From an uncultured Pseudobutyrivibrio sp. (GTDB taxonomy: Bacteria > Bacillota > Clostridia > Lachnospirales > Lachnospiraceae): a stretch of DNA of 64,000 nt. The notes beneath the pieces are model-generated. The model was given only the letters and a program-made list of their open reading frames with translations, made no database searches and had not been told where the DNA came from. Of the stretch, positions 41,634-50,173 are shown piece by piece. Within the stretch, counting starts at the first letter, position 1, and every line of letters starts with the position of its first letter. Both the position numbers and the translations under genes were made by a program. The stretch covers positions 1 to 64,000 of the forward strand of contig URCQ01000001.1 in the NCBI GenBank assembly GCA_900546435.1, given 5' to 3'.

Positions 41634-44191
41634 TTCAGGCAATAAATCTAAAAATCGCATATATGAAAAATCCGATAGGGATTGATGAAAAGAATCCAGT
41701 ATTGACATGGAAATGTCGAGATGCGATGAAGCAAAGTGCATATGAGATTGAATACAATGTGCAAAGTTTTGGAGCGGAATGCAGAGAAACAAAGAGTATC
41801 AGAGCAAATACAGATATCATGGAGTTTCGATTTGAGGATAATTTTAAAAGTAGAGATATCGTAAGTTGTCGCATTCGCCTTACCAACGAGAATGGTATCC
41901 AGGGGGAGTGGAGCGAGTACGCAACATTTGAAATGGGTTTACTGGAAAAATCCGATTGGAAAGCAACGTTTATCATGGGAGATTATGACCATGAGAAAAA
42001 TCCGAAAATGAGATATCCGGTAGATTACTTTAGAAAGAAATTTACGCTTTCCGGTAAAGTAAAGCAAGCTCGATTGTACATGACTGCATGTGGCTTATAT
42101 GAAACCTATTTGAATGGAGAGAAGGTTGGTGATCAGGTTTTTGCACCGGGGGCGACAGCTTTTCAGAAAAGGGCTCACTATCAGGTGTATGACGTGACGG
42201 AAATGTTCTCACAAAAGACAAATTCTTGGACAATAGAACTTGCAGATGGGTTTTATGCAAGTAAGACAGGGGTATTTGGAAAGGCAAAGACTTATGGGCA
42301 TGAACCAAAAGTAATGGGGCAGTTGGAAATTGTATATGAAGATGGCACTGTGGAAGATGTATGCACGGATGAAAAATTTGACTGGTCGAATGATGGCCCA
42401 ATCAGATTAGCGGATATGAAAGATGGTGAAATTGTAGATTATTCATGTACGCCATCCTACAGTGGGAACGCAAGAACGACCCGATATGATGGAATACTTT
42501 GTGCATCTAATAATGTTCCGGTAAGAGAGCAGGAGAGGTTTGCAAATCCGACAATCATAAAATGTCCGGATGGTCATACTGTTCTGGATTTTCATCAGAA
42601 TATAGCTGGATATGTGGAAACGACATTATGCGGAGCAAATGGTAAAAAGTGCCAGATGGTATTTGGTGAGAAGTTGGATGAAAATGGAAACTTTACTTAT
42701 AAAAACATCTCTTGGGAAGGTGAGTATGATACGTGCCATTTTCAGACAGTAGACATAATCTGTGATAGTAATAAACATGTATATAAATCTAAATTTACAG
42801 TAATGGGATTTAGATACGTATTGTTGCTTGAATGGCCGGAAGAGATAAAACCGGAAAACTTTACTGCAATTGCAGTATACAGTGATATGGATACTTCATT
42901 TGAATTTGCATCATCTGATAATATGCTCAATCAAATTGTAAAAAATACATTCTGGAGTGTAAAGGGAAATTTCCTTGATGTACCAACTGATTGCCCTACC
43001 AGAGAACGTGCCGGATGGACTGGAGACGCACAGTTATTTTTTAATACGGGAAATTATATGATGGATCAAAGAAGCTTTTTTCATAAATGGCTTCAGGATG
43101 TAGTTGATTCACAGAAAGAAAATGGACTTATTTATAATATTAATCCATCAAACCCAAACAATCCTCAGATTTTGGAGTGGCTGTCTGTGGAAGGCGGTGC
43201 CGGATGGGGGGATGCTCTTATAATGATTCCATATTATTATTGGAAACGATATGGAGATGACTCTCTTATGAAAAAATTTTGGGAGCCAATGAAAAAGTGT
43301 TTTGAATTTTATAAGGGAAGAATGGGAAAGAGAAATCTTCTTTCATTGCTGTATCCACCAAGGACTAAATTTGACAAATATCTGTGTGCTTGTGGAAGAG
43401 ATTTTGGCGAATGGACAGAACCAGAGGACTGCGCTCCGTCACAATATAAGATGATGATACCCATGGTGGAAGAGGCGACGGCATATCTTTCCTATGATGC
43501 AGCTCTTATGAGTGAGATGGCAATGTATATGAAAGAGAATGATCTTGCGGATGAATATAAAAAGATTGCAGAAAAAACAAAAGAATCCTACAACTATTAT
43601 TTTGTAAAAGATGGAAAGATTGAGACGAATAGAATGTGCAAGTTTGTACGTCCATGCGGATTAAAACTTGTTGATGATAAGGTTAGAAGCGTATTACTCA
43701 GTAAAATCGTAAAATTAAATCGTGAGCGTGACTATAAGATTGGTACCGGATTTTTGACGACACCATTTGTATTTGAGTGCTTATCTGAGGCAGGTGAATC
43801 TGACGATGCGTATCGCATGCTTGTAAATCCGGAATTGGGATGGGTACAACAGATTAATAATGGAGCAACTACAGTTTGGGAGAATTGGACAGATGATGCA
43901 TCACTGAATCATTATTCTAAGGGAGCTTGTTGCCAATGGATATTTGATACTGTATGTGGTATAAAACTCAGTGAACAGAAAAATCATTTTATAATTAAAC
44001 CGCATTTAGTGAGTGATCTAGATGAGATTGAAATGTCATATGATTCTGTTTATGGTAAAGTGGTGAGTGGTTGGAAGCGAGTGGATGGTTCTGTTAGATA
44101 TCATATTGTTATTCCTGCGAACACTGAGGCAGAGGTTACCTTACCGGGTGAGGAGACAAGAGTTTTATGCGCTGGAAAATATGACCTGTAG
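41630..44191 (+). CDS. Alpha-L-rhamnosidase, GH78
   Basis: An 853-residue cytoplasmic enzyme (no signal peptide). The order is N-terminal Fn3-like domain (NPVLTWKCRD, RIRLTNENG), beta-sandwich rhamnosidase N domain, and an (alpha/alpha)6 barrel with the hallmark DVPTDCPTRERAGWTGDAQ carrying the acid/base Glu and its Asp partner. A second catalytic Glu region lies in WVQQINNGATTVWENWTDD, and a C-terminal beta-sandwich closes (FIIKPHLVSDLDEIEMSYDS). It removes terminal alpha-L-rhamnose, for example from plant flavonoid or saponin glycosides or from rhamnogalacturonan fragments. GGAATGGAGAATAT precedes the ATG. It is probably co-transcribed with the transporter, and no rhamnose catabolic genes (rhaA/B/D) are in the window. 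Confidence 0.93.
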   Translation: MIQAINLKIAYMKNPIGIDEKNPVLTWKCRDAMKQSAYEIEYNVQSFGAECRETKSIRANTDIMEFRFEDNFKSRDIVSCRIRLTNENGIQGEWSEYATFEMGLLEKSDWKATFIMGDYDHEKNPKMRYPVDYFRKKFTLSGKVKQARLYMTACGLYETYLNGEKVGDQVFAPGATAFQKRAHYQVYDVTEMFSQKTNSWTIELADGFYASKTGVFGKAKTYGHEPKVMGQLEIVYEDGTVEDVCTDEKFDWSNDGPIRLADMKDGEIVDYSCTPSYSGNARTTRYDGILCASNNVPVREQERFANPTIIKCPDGHTVLDFHQNIAGYVETTLCGANGKKCQMVFGEKLDENGNFTYKNISWEGEYDTCHFQTVDIICDSNKHVYKSKFTVMGFRYVLLLEWPEEIKPENFTAIAVYSDMDTSFEFASSDNMLNQIVKNTFWSVKGNFLDVPTDCPTRERAGWTGDAQLFFNTGNYMMDQRSFFHKWLQDVVDSQKENGLIYNINPSNPNNPQILEWLSVEGGAGWGDALIMIPYYYWKRYGDDSLMKKFWEPMKKCFEFYKGRMGKRNLLSLLYPPRTKFDKYLCACGRDFGEWTEPEDCAPSQYKMMIPMVEEATAYLSYDAALMSEMAMYMKENDLADEYKKIAEKTKESYNYYFVKDGKIETNRMCKFVRPCGLKLVDDKVRSVLLSKIVKLNRERDYKIGTGFLTTPFVFECLSEAGESDDAYRMLVNPELGWVQQINNGATTVWENWTDDASLNHYSKGACCQWIFDTVCGIKLSEQKNHFIIKPHLVSDLDEIEMSYDSVYGKVVSGWKRVDGSVRYHIVIPANTEAEVTLPGEETRVLCAGKYDL

Positions 44192-44656
44192 GAAGTAGGG
44201 AATTTATTCAACCACTTATTCTGTAATGGCTTGATGATGAACAAATTGATGAAATTTTAAAGATTATTCTCCTTGTAGATGAAAAAGGAATTTTGTAATA
44301 ATGGTTAATAACATACCGATGAGATTACAAATTAATCTTGTAGATGAATTTCCATTTGTAAAGATGTCAGTAAAGGCATAAGTACAGTCACAATCATATA
44401 GAACAGTAGACATCGCAACCAAAACTGAATACACAACAACACAGAACTGAAGCCATAAAACTAATGGACGAAAGTGCAGTAAAGTGTGTAGTACAAACGA
44501 ATAGGAATCATCAGAAAAGGATGATAAGAATACAGTCCATGTACTTGTAGAAATGCAGGTATGTGGATTCCCTATATGAAAGGAAATCATAAGGACAGAT
44601 ATCGCCATCATGTGAGAATGGGACAGTTATACAGTAAGGAAAATCTCAAATATCGT
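44192..44656. other. 465-bp gene-free, apparently decayed segment
   Basis: Both strands are broken by many stops. The plus strand has a fragment NAGMWIPYMKGNHKDRYRHH... ending LYSKENLKYRLE near 44664, which resembles the C-terminus of a protein but is not recognised. A 115-codon minus ORF (44264-44611) is Cys/Leu/Ser-rich and looks like a chance frame. Likely the scar of lost genes beside the toxin-antitoxin pair. Confidence 0.4.
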
Positions 44657-45460
44657 TTAGAATAAATTAAGTTGTATGATTGCGTTGATACTTGTAATAA
44701 CCTCATCATACTCCAGCGGAGTAAAAAGCAAACCACTTGTGATTTCTTCATAGTCATTTTTATAGGCTTCTGTATCGACAATTTCCTGTAATACCTTATT
44801 GATATCAACGCCATCTTTAGCAGAAGGACAAACAGCAAGCTCGGAACGGAGCGAGCGTACGTTTACAATCAAGTCTTTGAAATTATTAGGGATTTCCATG
44901 TTGGTGTAGATTTTATGAATGTCATACAAGTGTCTAGAGTGTTTCTCGGTTTTGCCATCAAGGTAATAATCGCAGATGGCAAAGATTTTATCGACTAGAG
45001 TTCGTTCTATTGCTTGTGTGGTAATAGGGAATGGCATGAGGTCATATTGCTCGGCAATATCTAGTCTATTAATTTTTTTTAGGAAGCGATACAAATAATT
45101 GTCTACCATTCTTGTAACTGTTGGGAATGGTAGGAGTGCTACATAAGTTTCCAATACCAGTTCTTGTTTTAAAAAAGGTGAATTATCATATATGGACGGA
45201 TAAGAAGCACAGTAGCAGTTGTAGTTCCTACGGCTTCTAGTGTCTTCCAGATTATTGATAGTAAGTTCTAGTGATTCCAAGGTAGAAACAACGGCTTTTT
45301 TCAGTTGTTTCTTTCGAGCATCACCTGGTACACCAGATTCTGCGGTGTAGGAGATGTCGATGTCTTCGGAAAAACGGTCTAATAGTTGGTAGCATTTTGT
45401 AAGTGATGTTCCACCTTTAAAGACCATATCTTTTAGTTTTGTAGATAGCTTCTTTGTCAT
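44657..45460 (-). CDS. AbiEii/AbiGii-type nucleotidyltransferase toxin
   Basis: A 267-residue protein of the nucleotidyltransferase toxin family. Near its N-terminus it has VFKGGTSLTKCYQLLDRFSEDIDI, the polymerase-beta-like GG-S...D-x-D catalytic motif, and later RTLVDKIFAICDYYL and KHSRHLYDIHKIY, typical of AbiEii. Such toxins transfer nucleotides to cellular targets and cause growth arrest or abortive infection. The start ATG overlaps the antitoxin stop (ATGA). The segment before the catalytic motif is only about 12 residues, whereas relatives commonly have 30-50 more residues there, often with EKDY, so the toxin may be N-terminally shortened. Confidence 0.85.
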   Translation of the reverse strand: MTKKLSTKLKDMVFKGGTSLTKCYQLLDRFSEDIDISYTAESGVPGDARKKQLKKAVVSTLESLELTINNLEDTRSRRNYNCYCASYPSIYDNSPFLKQELVLETYVALLPFPTVTRMVDNYLYRFLKKINRLDIAEQYDLMPFPITTQAIERTLVDKIFAICDYYLDGKTEKHSRHLYDIHKIYTNMEIPNNFKDLIVNVRSLRSELAVCPSAKDGVDINKVLQEIVDTEAYKNDYEEITSGLLFTPLEYDEVITSINAIIQLNLF

Positions 45461-46083
45461 GATGCAAATGCATAAATCATCCCCCATTTAATTAGTTTTT
45501 TTGCAGTAGCTCCAGTAAGTACAGGAGATACTTCGGAAAGTTGTTTTTTTGTTAAATTACATTTCAACAGATATGCTTGTAGGCGTTCTATCATTTCTGT
45601 TTCTGCTAGTTCAGAGTATTTGTCTGCTTGTGATACAGTATCCAGAAATTGTAGGATAGTAGCATTTTCACCGGTAATGCATAGCGATGGACGTTTAATG
45701 CGAACGGTCTGACCACCGAGGGTTACAGTTCTGCCTTTTGTGGACTCTTTATTTGTCACGATTTCAAGAACAGCAGGCATCTGTGTGGTTAGTCCTAATT
45801 GATTTGCGAAGGATGCACCTGTAATATAGCCATAGGTTTCTGAATTGTTTCCTACATATTTACGTATGATAACAGTAAGAGGATCTAGGTAGGATGTGCC
45901 TAATAGTTTCGATGGTTTAGGAATATAGTATATGCCTGTATCAAATCTCCGCAAAAAGCCACTTGCTGCAAGGCGTTTGATTGCCTGTCTGACAGCATTC
46001 TCGCTCATATCTGGAATATTTAATTCATTTACGAAAATTGGTTCGTTATACCCAAAGGTTTCTAATAAATACTGTTCAAACAT
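45457..46083 (-). CDS. AbiEi-like (DUF6088 type) antitoxin
   Basis: A 208-residue protein. Residues 1-55 form a winged-helix DNA-binding segment (IPDMSENAVRQAIKRLAASGFLRRFDTGIYYIP), followed by the conserved YGYITGASFANQLGLTTQMPAVLEIVTNKE and VRIKRPS segments of DUF6088/AbiEi-like antitoxins. It should neutralise the downstream nucleotidyltransferase and repress the operon. On its strand GAAGGAGATGTTAAA precedes the ATG. Translational coupling to the toxin by ATGA is typical. The pair sits next to an excisionase-like remnant, as expected for mobile or defence-island cargo. Confidence 0.85.
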   Translation of the reverse strand: MFEQYLLETFGYNEPIFVNELNIPDMSENAVRQAIKRLAASGFLRRFDTGIYYIPKPSKLLGTSYLDPLTVIIRKYVGNNSETYGYITGASFANQLGLTTQMPAVLEIVTNKESTKGRTVTLGGQTVRIKRPSLCITGENATILQFLDTVSQADKYSELAETEMIERLQAYLLKCNLTKKQLSEVSPVLTGATAKKLIKWGMIYAFAS

Positions 46084-46115
46084 TTTAACATCTCCTTCAA
46101 TGATAATGTACCATA

Positions 46116-46146
46116 ATTATACCAAATGAGTCAATAAATATGTCAA
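46116..46146 (-). promoter_or_regulatory. Promoter of the toxin-antitoxin pair
   Basis: On the minus strand TTGACA (46146-46141), a long 19-bp spacer and TATAAT (46121-46116), 33 bp before the antitoxin ATG. Confidence 0.55.
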
Positions 46147-46232
46147 TATTATTTCCGAAGTCGAAGAAAATTATTTATTGTATTGGTTAACATATTTTAT
46201 AAAAAGTGCTATGAAATTTTAATAGCATTTAA

Positions 46233-46364
46233 GAGAATGCAGATGTGTTTGCAGTTCGAATTGGAAGTAGACTCTATGCTCACAAGGGCAAGCTGGATGA
46301 GTGGCTTTTGAATCAAATCGGGTGCCAGAAATTCGATTTTTCTGAAGACTATGAATTTATTTAG
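46233..46364 (+). pseudogene. Excisionase-like DNA-binding protein remnant (C-terminal part)
   Basis: The frame reads ENADVFAVRIGSRLYAHKGKL then DEWLLNQIG, and ends at TAG 46362-46364. The pattern F-x-x-R-x-G-x-x-x-x-x-x-x-x-K-L-D-x-W-L is that of the wing and last helix of small Xis/excisionase-family MerR-like proteins. A stop lies just before it and no start is available, so it is a fragment. Confidence 0.55.
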
Positions 46365-46401
46365 AGACCATGAAATGAGGTGCTGCTAATGCCAATACGC
46401 A

Positions 46402-46430
46402 TTGAAACCAATAAGGTTTTATGGTAGAAT
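46402..46430 (+). promoter_or_regulatory. Promoter of pyrE
   Basis: TTGAAA (46402-46407), a 17-bp spacer and TAGAAT (46425-46430). It gives pyrE its own start, 112 bp before the ATG. Confidence 0.7.
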
Positions 46431-46448
46431 GGGAACGAAATTTGGAAT

Positions 46449-46472
46449 CCTTTCTGCTCTATAGAGGAAAGG
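46449..46472 (+). promoter_or_regulatory. Leader hairpin of pyrE
   Basis: CCTTTC (46449-46454) pairs with GAAAGG (46467-46472) around the palindrome CTCTATAGAG (46457-46466), with a two-base bulge. There is no T run and no PyrR-binding consensus, so any control would be at translation or RNA stability. Confidence 0.4.
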
Positions 46473-46542
46473 TGGTTTGATGTATAGTAATATAATGACA
46501 ATAACGGCGCAAAGCCACATAAACAGGAGGTTTTAAGATACA

Positions 46543-47229
46543 ATGGAAAGTTACAAGAAGGAATTCATTGAGTTTATGGTAGAGAGTGATGTTTTAAAAT
46601 TTGGCGATTTCACATTGAAGAGTGGTCGTAAATCTCCATTTTTTATGAATGCCGGTGCATATGTTAGTGGTTCACAGCTGATGAGACTGGGTGAGTATTA
46701 TGCCCGCGCGATTCACGATGCATATGGCGAGGATTTTGATGTACTGTTTGGACCAGCATACAAGGGAATCCCACTCGCTGTTATTACAGCAGAGGCATTC
46801 TATCGTTTGTACGGTAAGGAAGTAAAATATTGCTCAGATCGTAAAGAAGCAAAAGATCATGGCGCAGATATGGGTTCTCTTCTGGGCTATAAAATCAAAG
46901 ATGGCGACCGTGTTGTGATGATTGAAGATGTAACAACTTCTGGTAAGTCTATGGAAGAGACTGTTCCAATCGTGCGTGCACAGGGAGATGTTACCATCGT
47001 TGGTCTTATGGTTAGTCTGAATCGTCAGGAGGTTGGACTTTCCGGAGACCACAGTAAATCAGCACTTGATGAAGTAGCAGAGACATATGGTTTTGCAACA
47101 AATGCCATTGTTTCTATGGATGAAGTGGTAGAGCACTTATATAATCACGAATATCAGGGTAGAATAGTTATTGACGATTCTATGAAGGAGTCTATTGACG
47201 CATATTACGCAGAGTACGGCGTACAGTAG
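46543..47229 (+). CDS. pyrE: Orotate phosphoribosyltransferase
   Basis: A 228-residue enzyme joining orotate and PRPP to form OMP. The PRPP-binding motif is VVMIEDVTTSGKSMEE. Also present are the TLKSGRKSPFFMNAG substrate segment and FDVLFGPAYKGIPLA. AGGAGG lies 12 bp before the ATG. It completes UMP synthesis with pyrC, F, K and D but is separated from them by 19 kb of accessory DNA, with its own promoter. Confidence 0.95.
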   Translation: MESYKKEFIEFMVESDVLKFGDFTLKSGRKSPFFMNAGAYVSGSQLMRLGEYYARAIHDAYGEDFDVLFGPAYKGIPLAVITAEAFYRLYGKEVKYCSDRKEAKDHGADMGSLLGYKIKDGDRVVMIEDVTTSGKSMEETVPIVRAQGDVTIVGLMVSLNRQEVGLSGDHSKSALDEVAETYGFATNAIVSMDEVVEHLYNHEYQGRIVIDDSMKESIDAYYAEYGVQ

Positions 47230-47242
47230 AACTGATGGTTAT

Positions 47243-47689
47243 ATGAAAAAAGAAAAAAAGGGCAGATATCATGTGTTGTTTGCATTGTATCTGGCATTGT
47301 TAATATATTTTTTGTTTTTTGCAGAGTCATTTCGGGAAAGTACACCGGATTATTATCGGTATAATCTGATCCCGTTTCAGGAGATTATGCGTTACCTGCG
47401 CTATCATCATTCAATAGGCATAGGCAGAGTATGCTTGAATTTGCTGGGCAATATTATTGGTTTTGCACCATTTGGGTTCTTTTTACCATGTATCAGTACC
47501 AGAAAATTAAACTTTGGGGCAGTAACGTTATTTTCCATGGAATTTTCGATTACAGTGGAAGTGATTCAGTTAATTACGCGTGTAGGATGTTGTGACGTGG
47601 ATGATGTCATTTTAAATACATTAGGTGGCATGCTGGGTTATTTGTGTTACTGGATTTGGAGGAAATATAAGCATGAATCGGAGAAATAG
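47243..47689 (+). CDS. VanZ-like family membrane protein
   Basis: A 148-residue protein with four hydrophobic segments. VanZ-family marks are LYLALLIYFLFFAESFRES, YNLIPFQEIMRYL, LLGNIIGFAPFGFFLP and the acidic DVDDVILNTLGGMLGY. VanZ proteins lower binding of some lipoglycopeptides by an unknown route; most chromosomal homologues are uncharacterised. The gene starts 14 bp after pyrE with a poor ribosome binding site, so it may rely on coupled translation. Its 3' end overlaps the next gene by 17 bp. Confidence 0.82.
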   Translation: MKKEKKGRYHVLFALYLALLIYFLFFAESFRESTPDYYRYNLIPFQEIMRYLRYHHSIGIGRVCLNLLGNIIGFAPFGFFLPCISTRKLNFGAVTLFSMEFSITVEVIQLITRVGCCDVDDVILNTLGGMLGYLCYWIWRKYKHESEK

Positions 47690-47999
47690 AAGATATAGCG
47701 GGCAAAAGAAACCGTTGTCCACACCATCCATTGGCGCAGCTATTGGCGGCGTGGCATCGCTTCTTGTTATGTTATTGGCACTGTTAGTTGCTTCACGTAC
47801 CGATGGGGCAAGTGCAAATATCGTAGGAGGAATCTGTGTGCTGGCTATGATTTTTTCTGTTGTGGCATGTGTGGTGGGAACACGCATGCTACGCAATGAT
47901 AATTTTGAAAAAATATCCCGTATGGTAGGCGTCATTGTACCAGCTATTGCAACAGCGTGCTGGATCATCTTATATTGCATTGGAATTTTAATCGGATAG
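47673..47999 (+). CDS. Small multi-pass membrane protein, DUF6142-like
   Basis: A 108-residue protein with a basic Arg/Asn/Tyr-rich start (MNRRNRRYSGQKKP) and three hydrophobic segments (about residues 22-45, 50-70 and 82-105). The basic head and membrane layout resemble small Lachnospiraceae proteins annotated as DUF6142, an identification from memory and tentative. TTGGAGG precedes the ATG inside the VanZ-like gene, so it is coupled to it. Function unknown. Confidence 0.7.
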   Translation: MNRRNRRYSGQKKPLSTPSIGAAIGGVASLLVMLLALLVASRTDGASANIVGGICVLAMIFSVVACVVGTRMLRNDNFEKISRMVGVIVPAIATACWIILYCIGILIG

Positions 48000-48031
48000 G
48001 AATCCAAAAAAGAGAATAGTAGGAAGTAATA

Positions 48032-50146
48032 ATGAGACAGTTGGAACAGATGGAAGAATATGAAGAACGTTTTTCACTTGTAAGTGAACGAATAGAACAA
48101 TTGGGGCAGGATGCAGAGATGGTAGAGCCATTTGCATCATATTTTCGTGAAGTGGCAGCCTTTCTTTGTCTGGTGAAAAAAAGCTATGCATGTATCGTAG
48201 AAAACACATATGAGACATTTTCGTTAGAACAGCGTCAGCAGATGCATGATGCGTTGTATGGCCGCTTACGACCAGAGGTATACGACGAAAGTTATCTGAA
48301 TCCGGCGTATGCACAGAGCATATTAGGAAAAGAATTGGGTGGTATGCTGAGTATGTTGTATGCCGATTTTTTGTCGACGATACCGGATGCATACGAAGGC
48401 CGCTTGGATTTGCTTTGTATCTGGAACGAATTATTTGTAGAAATGCACGGATTTTTCGTGGAAGAGACACAGGAGCAGGAAGATGGGCTGGTTGCTTTTT
48501 CGGAAGACTCAAAGCAGTGGATTGCAGGAAATGTAAAAGATGCCATTTATTGGTTTTACCATGATTATGCAGAGATTTTTGTGCCGGATACCATAAATCC
48601 GATGATCGATGCTTCGTATGACTTTTTTACCAAATGGATAGAAGAGGCGGATTTGTCAGATAATCGCTATTTATATCGTATTGGTGCACCAATCGGAAGC
48701 AATGAGCTTATGATGGCAGATTATTTACGACAGATGCCACAAGAGCAGATTGATGCTATGGCGCACACATTTACGGAAGGGTATCGCAAAGGCTTTGAAG
48801 TTACCGGAAAAGACTTAAAGGCGAAAAAGACAGTAAAAATCGAAGCTCCTGTTGGTATGGAGCGCATGGTAAGAGCTGCAATACAGCAGTTTGCCGAGAT
48901 GGGATTACAGACGACTATTCTGCGGGAAGCTACCATTTCTTTGTATGGCAGAGGCGGTGGAAAGCGTGGCTATTATAGTGTTTCTATGAACCGTCAGTTT
49001 GACTATGATCACAAAGATGACAAGGCGTATTATTTTGACAAATCCTTTGTGGAAAGACGTCTGGAAATCATGCGTGATACCTTTGAAAAAGAAAAGGATC
49101 AGGCACTTGCTTTTGGTGGTCCGGCGGTTGTTGAGGTCTTTGGAGAAGAGCCATTTGCACCAAAAAATAATGAGGCAAATGCGAAATATACAGATAAGCA
49201 GAATTCACTGAATGTTTATAGTGCAATCGAATCCGGAAAAGTCACGAATACGTATATTCCGGGAGAAGCTTACAGTTTTACCATTATCGCATATCCATTG
49301 CCGGCAATTGGAGAGCAGTTCGAAGAGATTTTTGAAAAAACGGTATTACTCAATACACTTGACTATGAAAAATATCAAAACATACAGCAGCATATCATTG
49401 ATGCTTTAGACAAGGGAGAAAGTGTTCATGTGACAGGACGCGGTGCAAACCATACCGATATTACGGTAAAGCTGCATCCATTACAGGATCCGTCTAAGGA
49501 GACCATTTTTGAAAATTGTGTTGCCGATGTGAATATTCCGGTGGGTGAGGTGTTTACATCACCGGTGCTTGAGGGAACCAATGGCATCTTGCATGTAACG
49601 CAGGTTTATCTGGGAGAACTCTGCTACAAAGATTTGGAAATCACATTTACCGATGGAAAAATCACAGCATATCGATGTGCAAACTTTGCTACAGAGGAAG
49701 AAAATAAAAAGTACATTCAGGATAATGTGTTGTATCATCATAAGACGTTGCCGCTGGGAGAATTTGCAATTGGAACGAATACAACGGCATATCGCATGGC
49801 AAGGGATTATGATATAACAGACAAATTGCCAATTTTAATTGCAGAAAAAACAGGACCGCACTTTGCTGTTGGTGATACCTGTTACTCTCATGCGGAGGAT
49901 GTGGCAATGTATAATCCGGATGGAAAGGAAGTCGTAGCGCGGGATAATAGCGTGTCACTGCTTCGAAAAGATGAGGCAACGGCAGATCAGGCATATTTTA
50001 ACTGTCATACGGATATCACAATTCCTTATGATGAATTGGGAGATATTGTTGTACAGTGCAAAGATGGCAGTACGATAACCATCATTTGCGAAGGTAGATT
50101 TGTTTTACCGGGAACAGAAGAGTTAAACGAAGAGTTGGATCGATAA
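48032..50146 (+). CDS. M29-family metallo-aminopeptidase with long N-terminal extension
   Basis: A 704-residue cytoplasmic peptidase. The C-terminal half is a full M29 (PepS/AmpS/AmpT) domain with metal-site signatures DVNIPVGEVFTSPV (Glu), LGEFAIGTNT (Glu), YHHKTLP (His), GPHFAVGDTCYSH (His and Asp) and HTDITIPYD near the end. It removes N-terminal residues from peptides. Residues 1-300 form a mostly helical extension not found in the usual 370-410 residue enzymes, with no named domain seen. Spacing to the previous gene is 32 bp. purE starts 28 bp downstream, so it may lie in the same transcript. Confidence 0.88.
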   Translation: MRQLEQMEEYEERFSLVSERIEQLGQDAEMVEPFASYFREVAAFLCLVKKSYACIVENTYETFSLEQRQQMHDALYGRLRPEVYDESYLNPAYAQSILGKELGGMLSMLYADFLSTIPDAYEGRLDLLCIWNELFVEMHGFFVEETQEQEDGLVAFSEDSKQWIAGNVKDAIYWFYHDYAEIFVPDTINPMIDASYDFFTKWIEEADLSDNRYLYRIGAPIGSNELMMADYLRQMPQEQIDAMAHTFTEGYRKGFEVTGKDLKAKKTVKIEAPVGMERMVRAAIQQFAEMGLQTTILREATISLYGRGGGKRGYYSVSMNRQFDYDHKDDKAYYFDKSFVERRLEIMRDTFEKEKDQALAFGGPAVVEVFGEEPFAPKNNEANAKYTDKQNSLNVYSAIESGKVTNTYIPGEAYSFTIIAYPLPAIGEQFEEIFEKTVLLNTLDYEKYQNIQQHIIDALDKGESVHVTGRGANHTDITVKLHPLQDPSKETIFENCVADVNIPVGEVFTSPVLEGTNGILHVTQVYLGELCYKDLEITFTDGKITAYRCANFATEEENKKYIQDNVLYHHKTLPLGEFAIGTNTTAYRMARDYDITDKLPILIAEKTGPHFAVGDTCYSHAEDVAMYNPDGKEVVARDNSVSLLRKDEATADQAYFNCHTDITIPYDELGDIVVQCKDGSTITIICEGRFVLPGTEELNEELDR

Positions 50147-50173
50147 AAACACACAATACAAGGAGGATGAAAG

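Noticed and set aside
44264..44611. 115-codon minus-strand ORF after the rhamnosidase
   Set aside because: No ribosome binding site, odd composition and no recognisable motif; it lies in a decayed segment.
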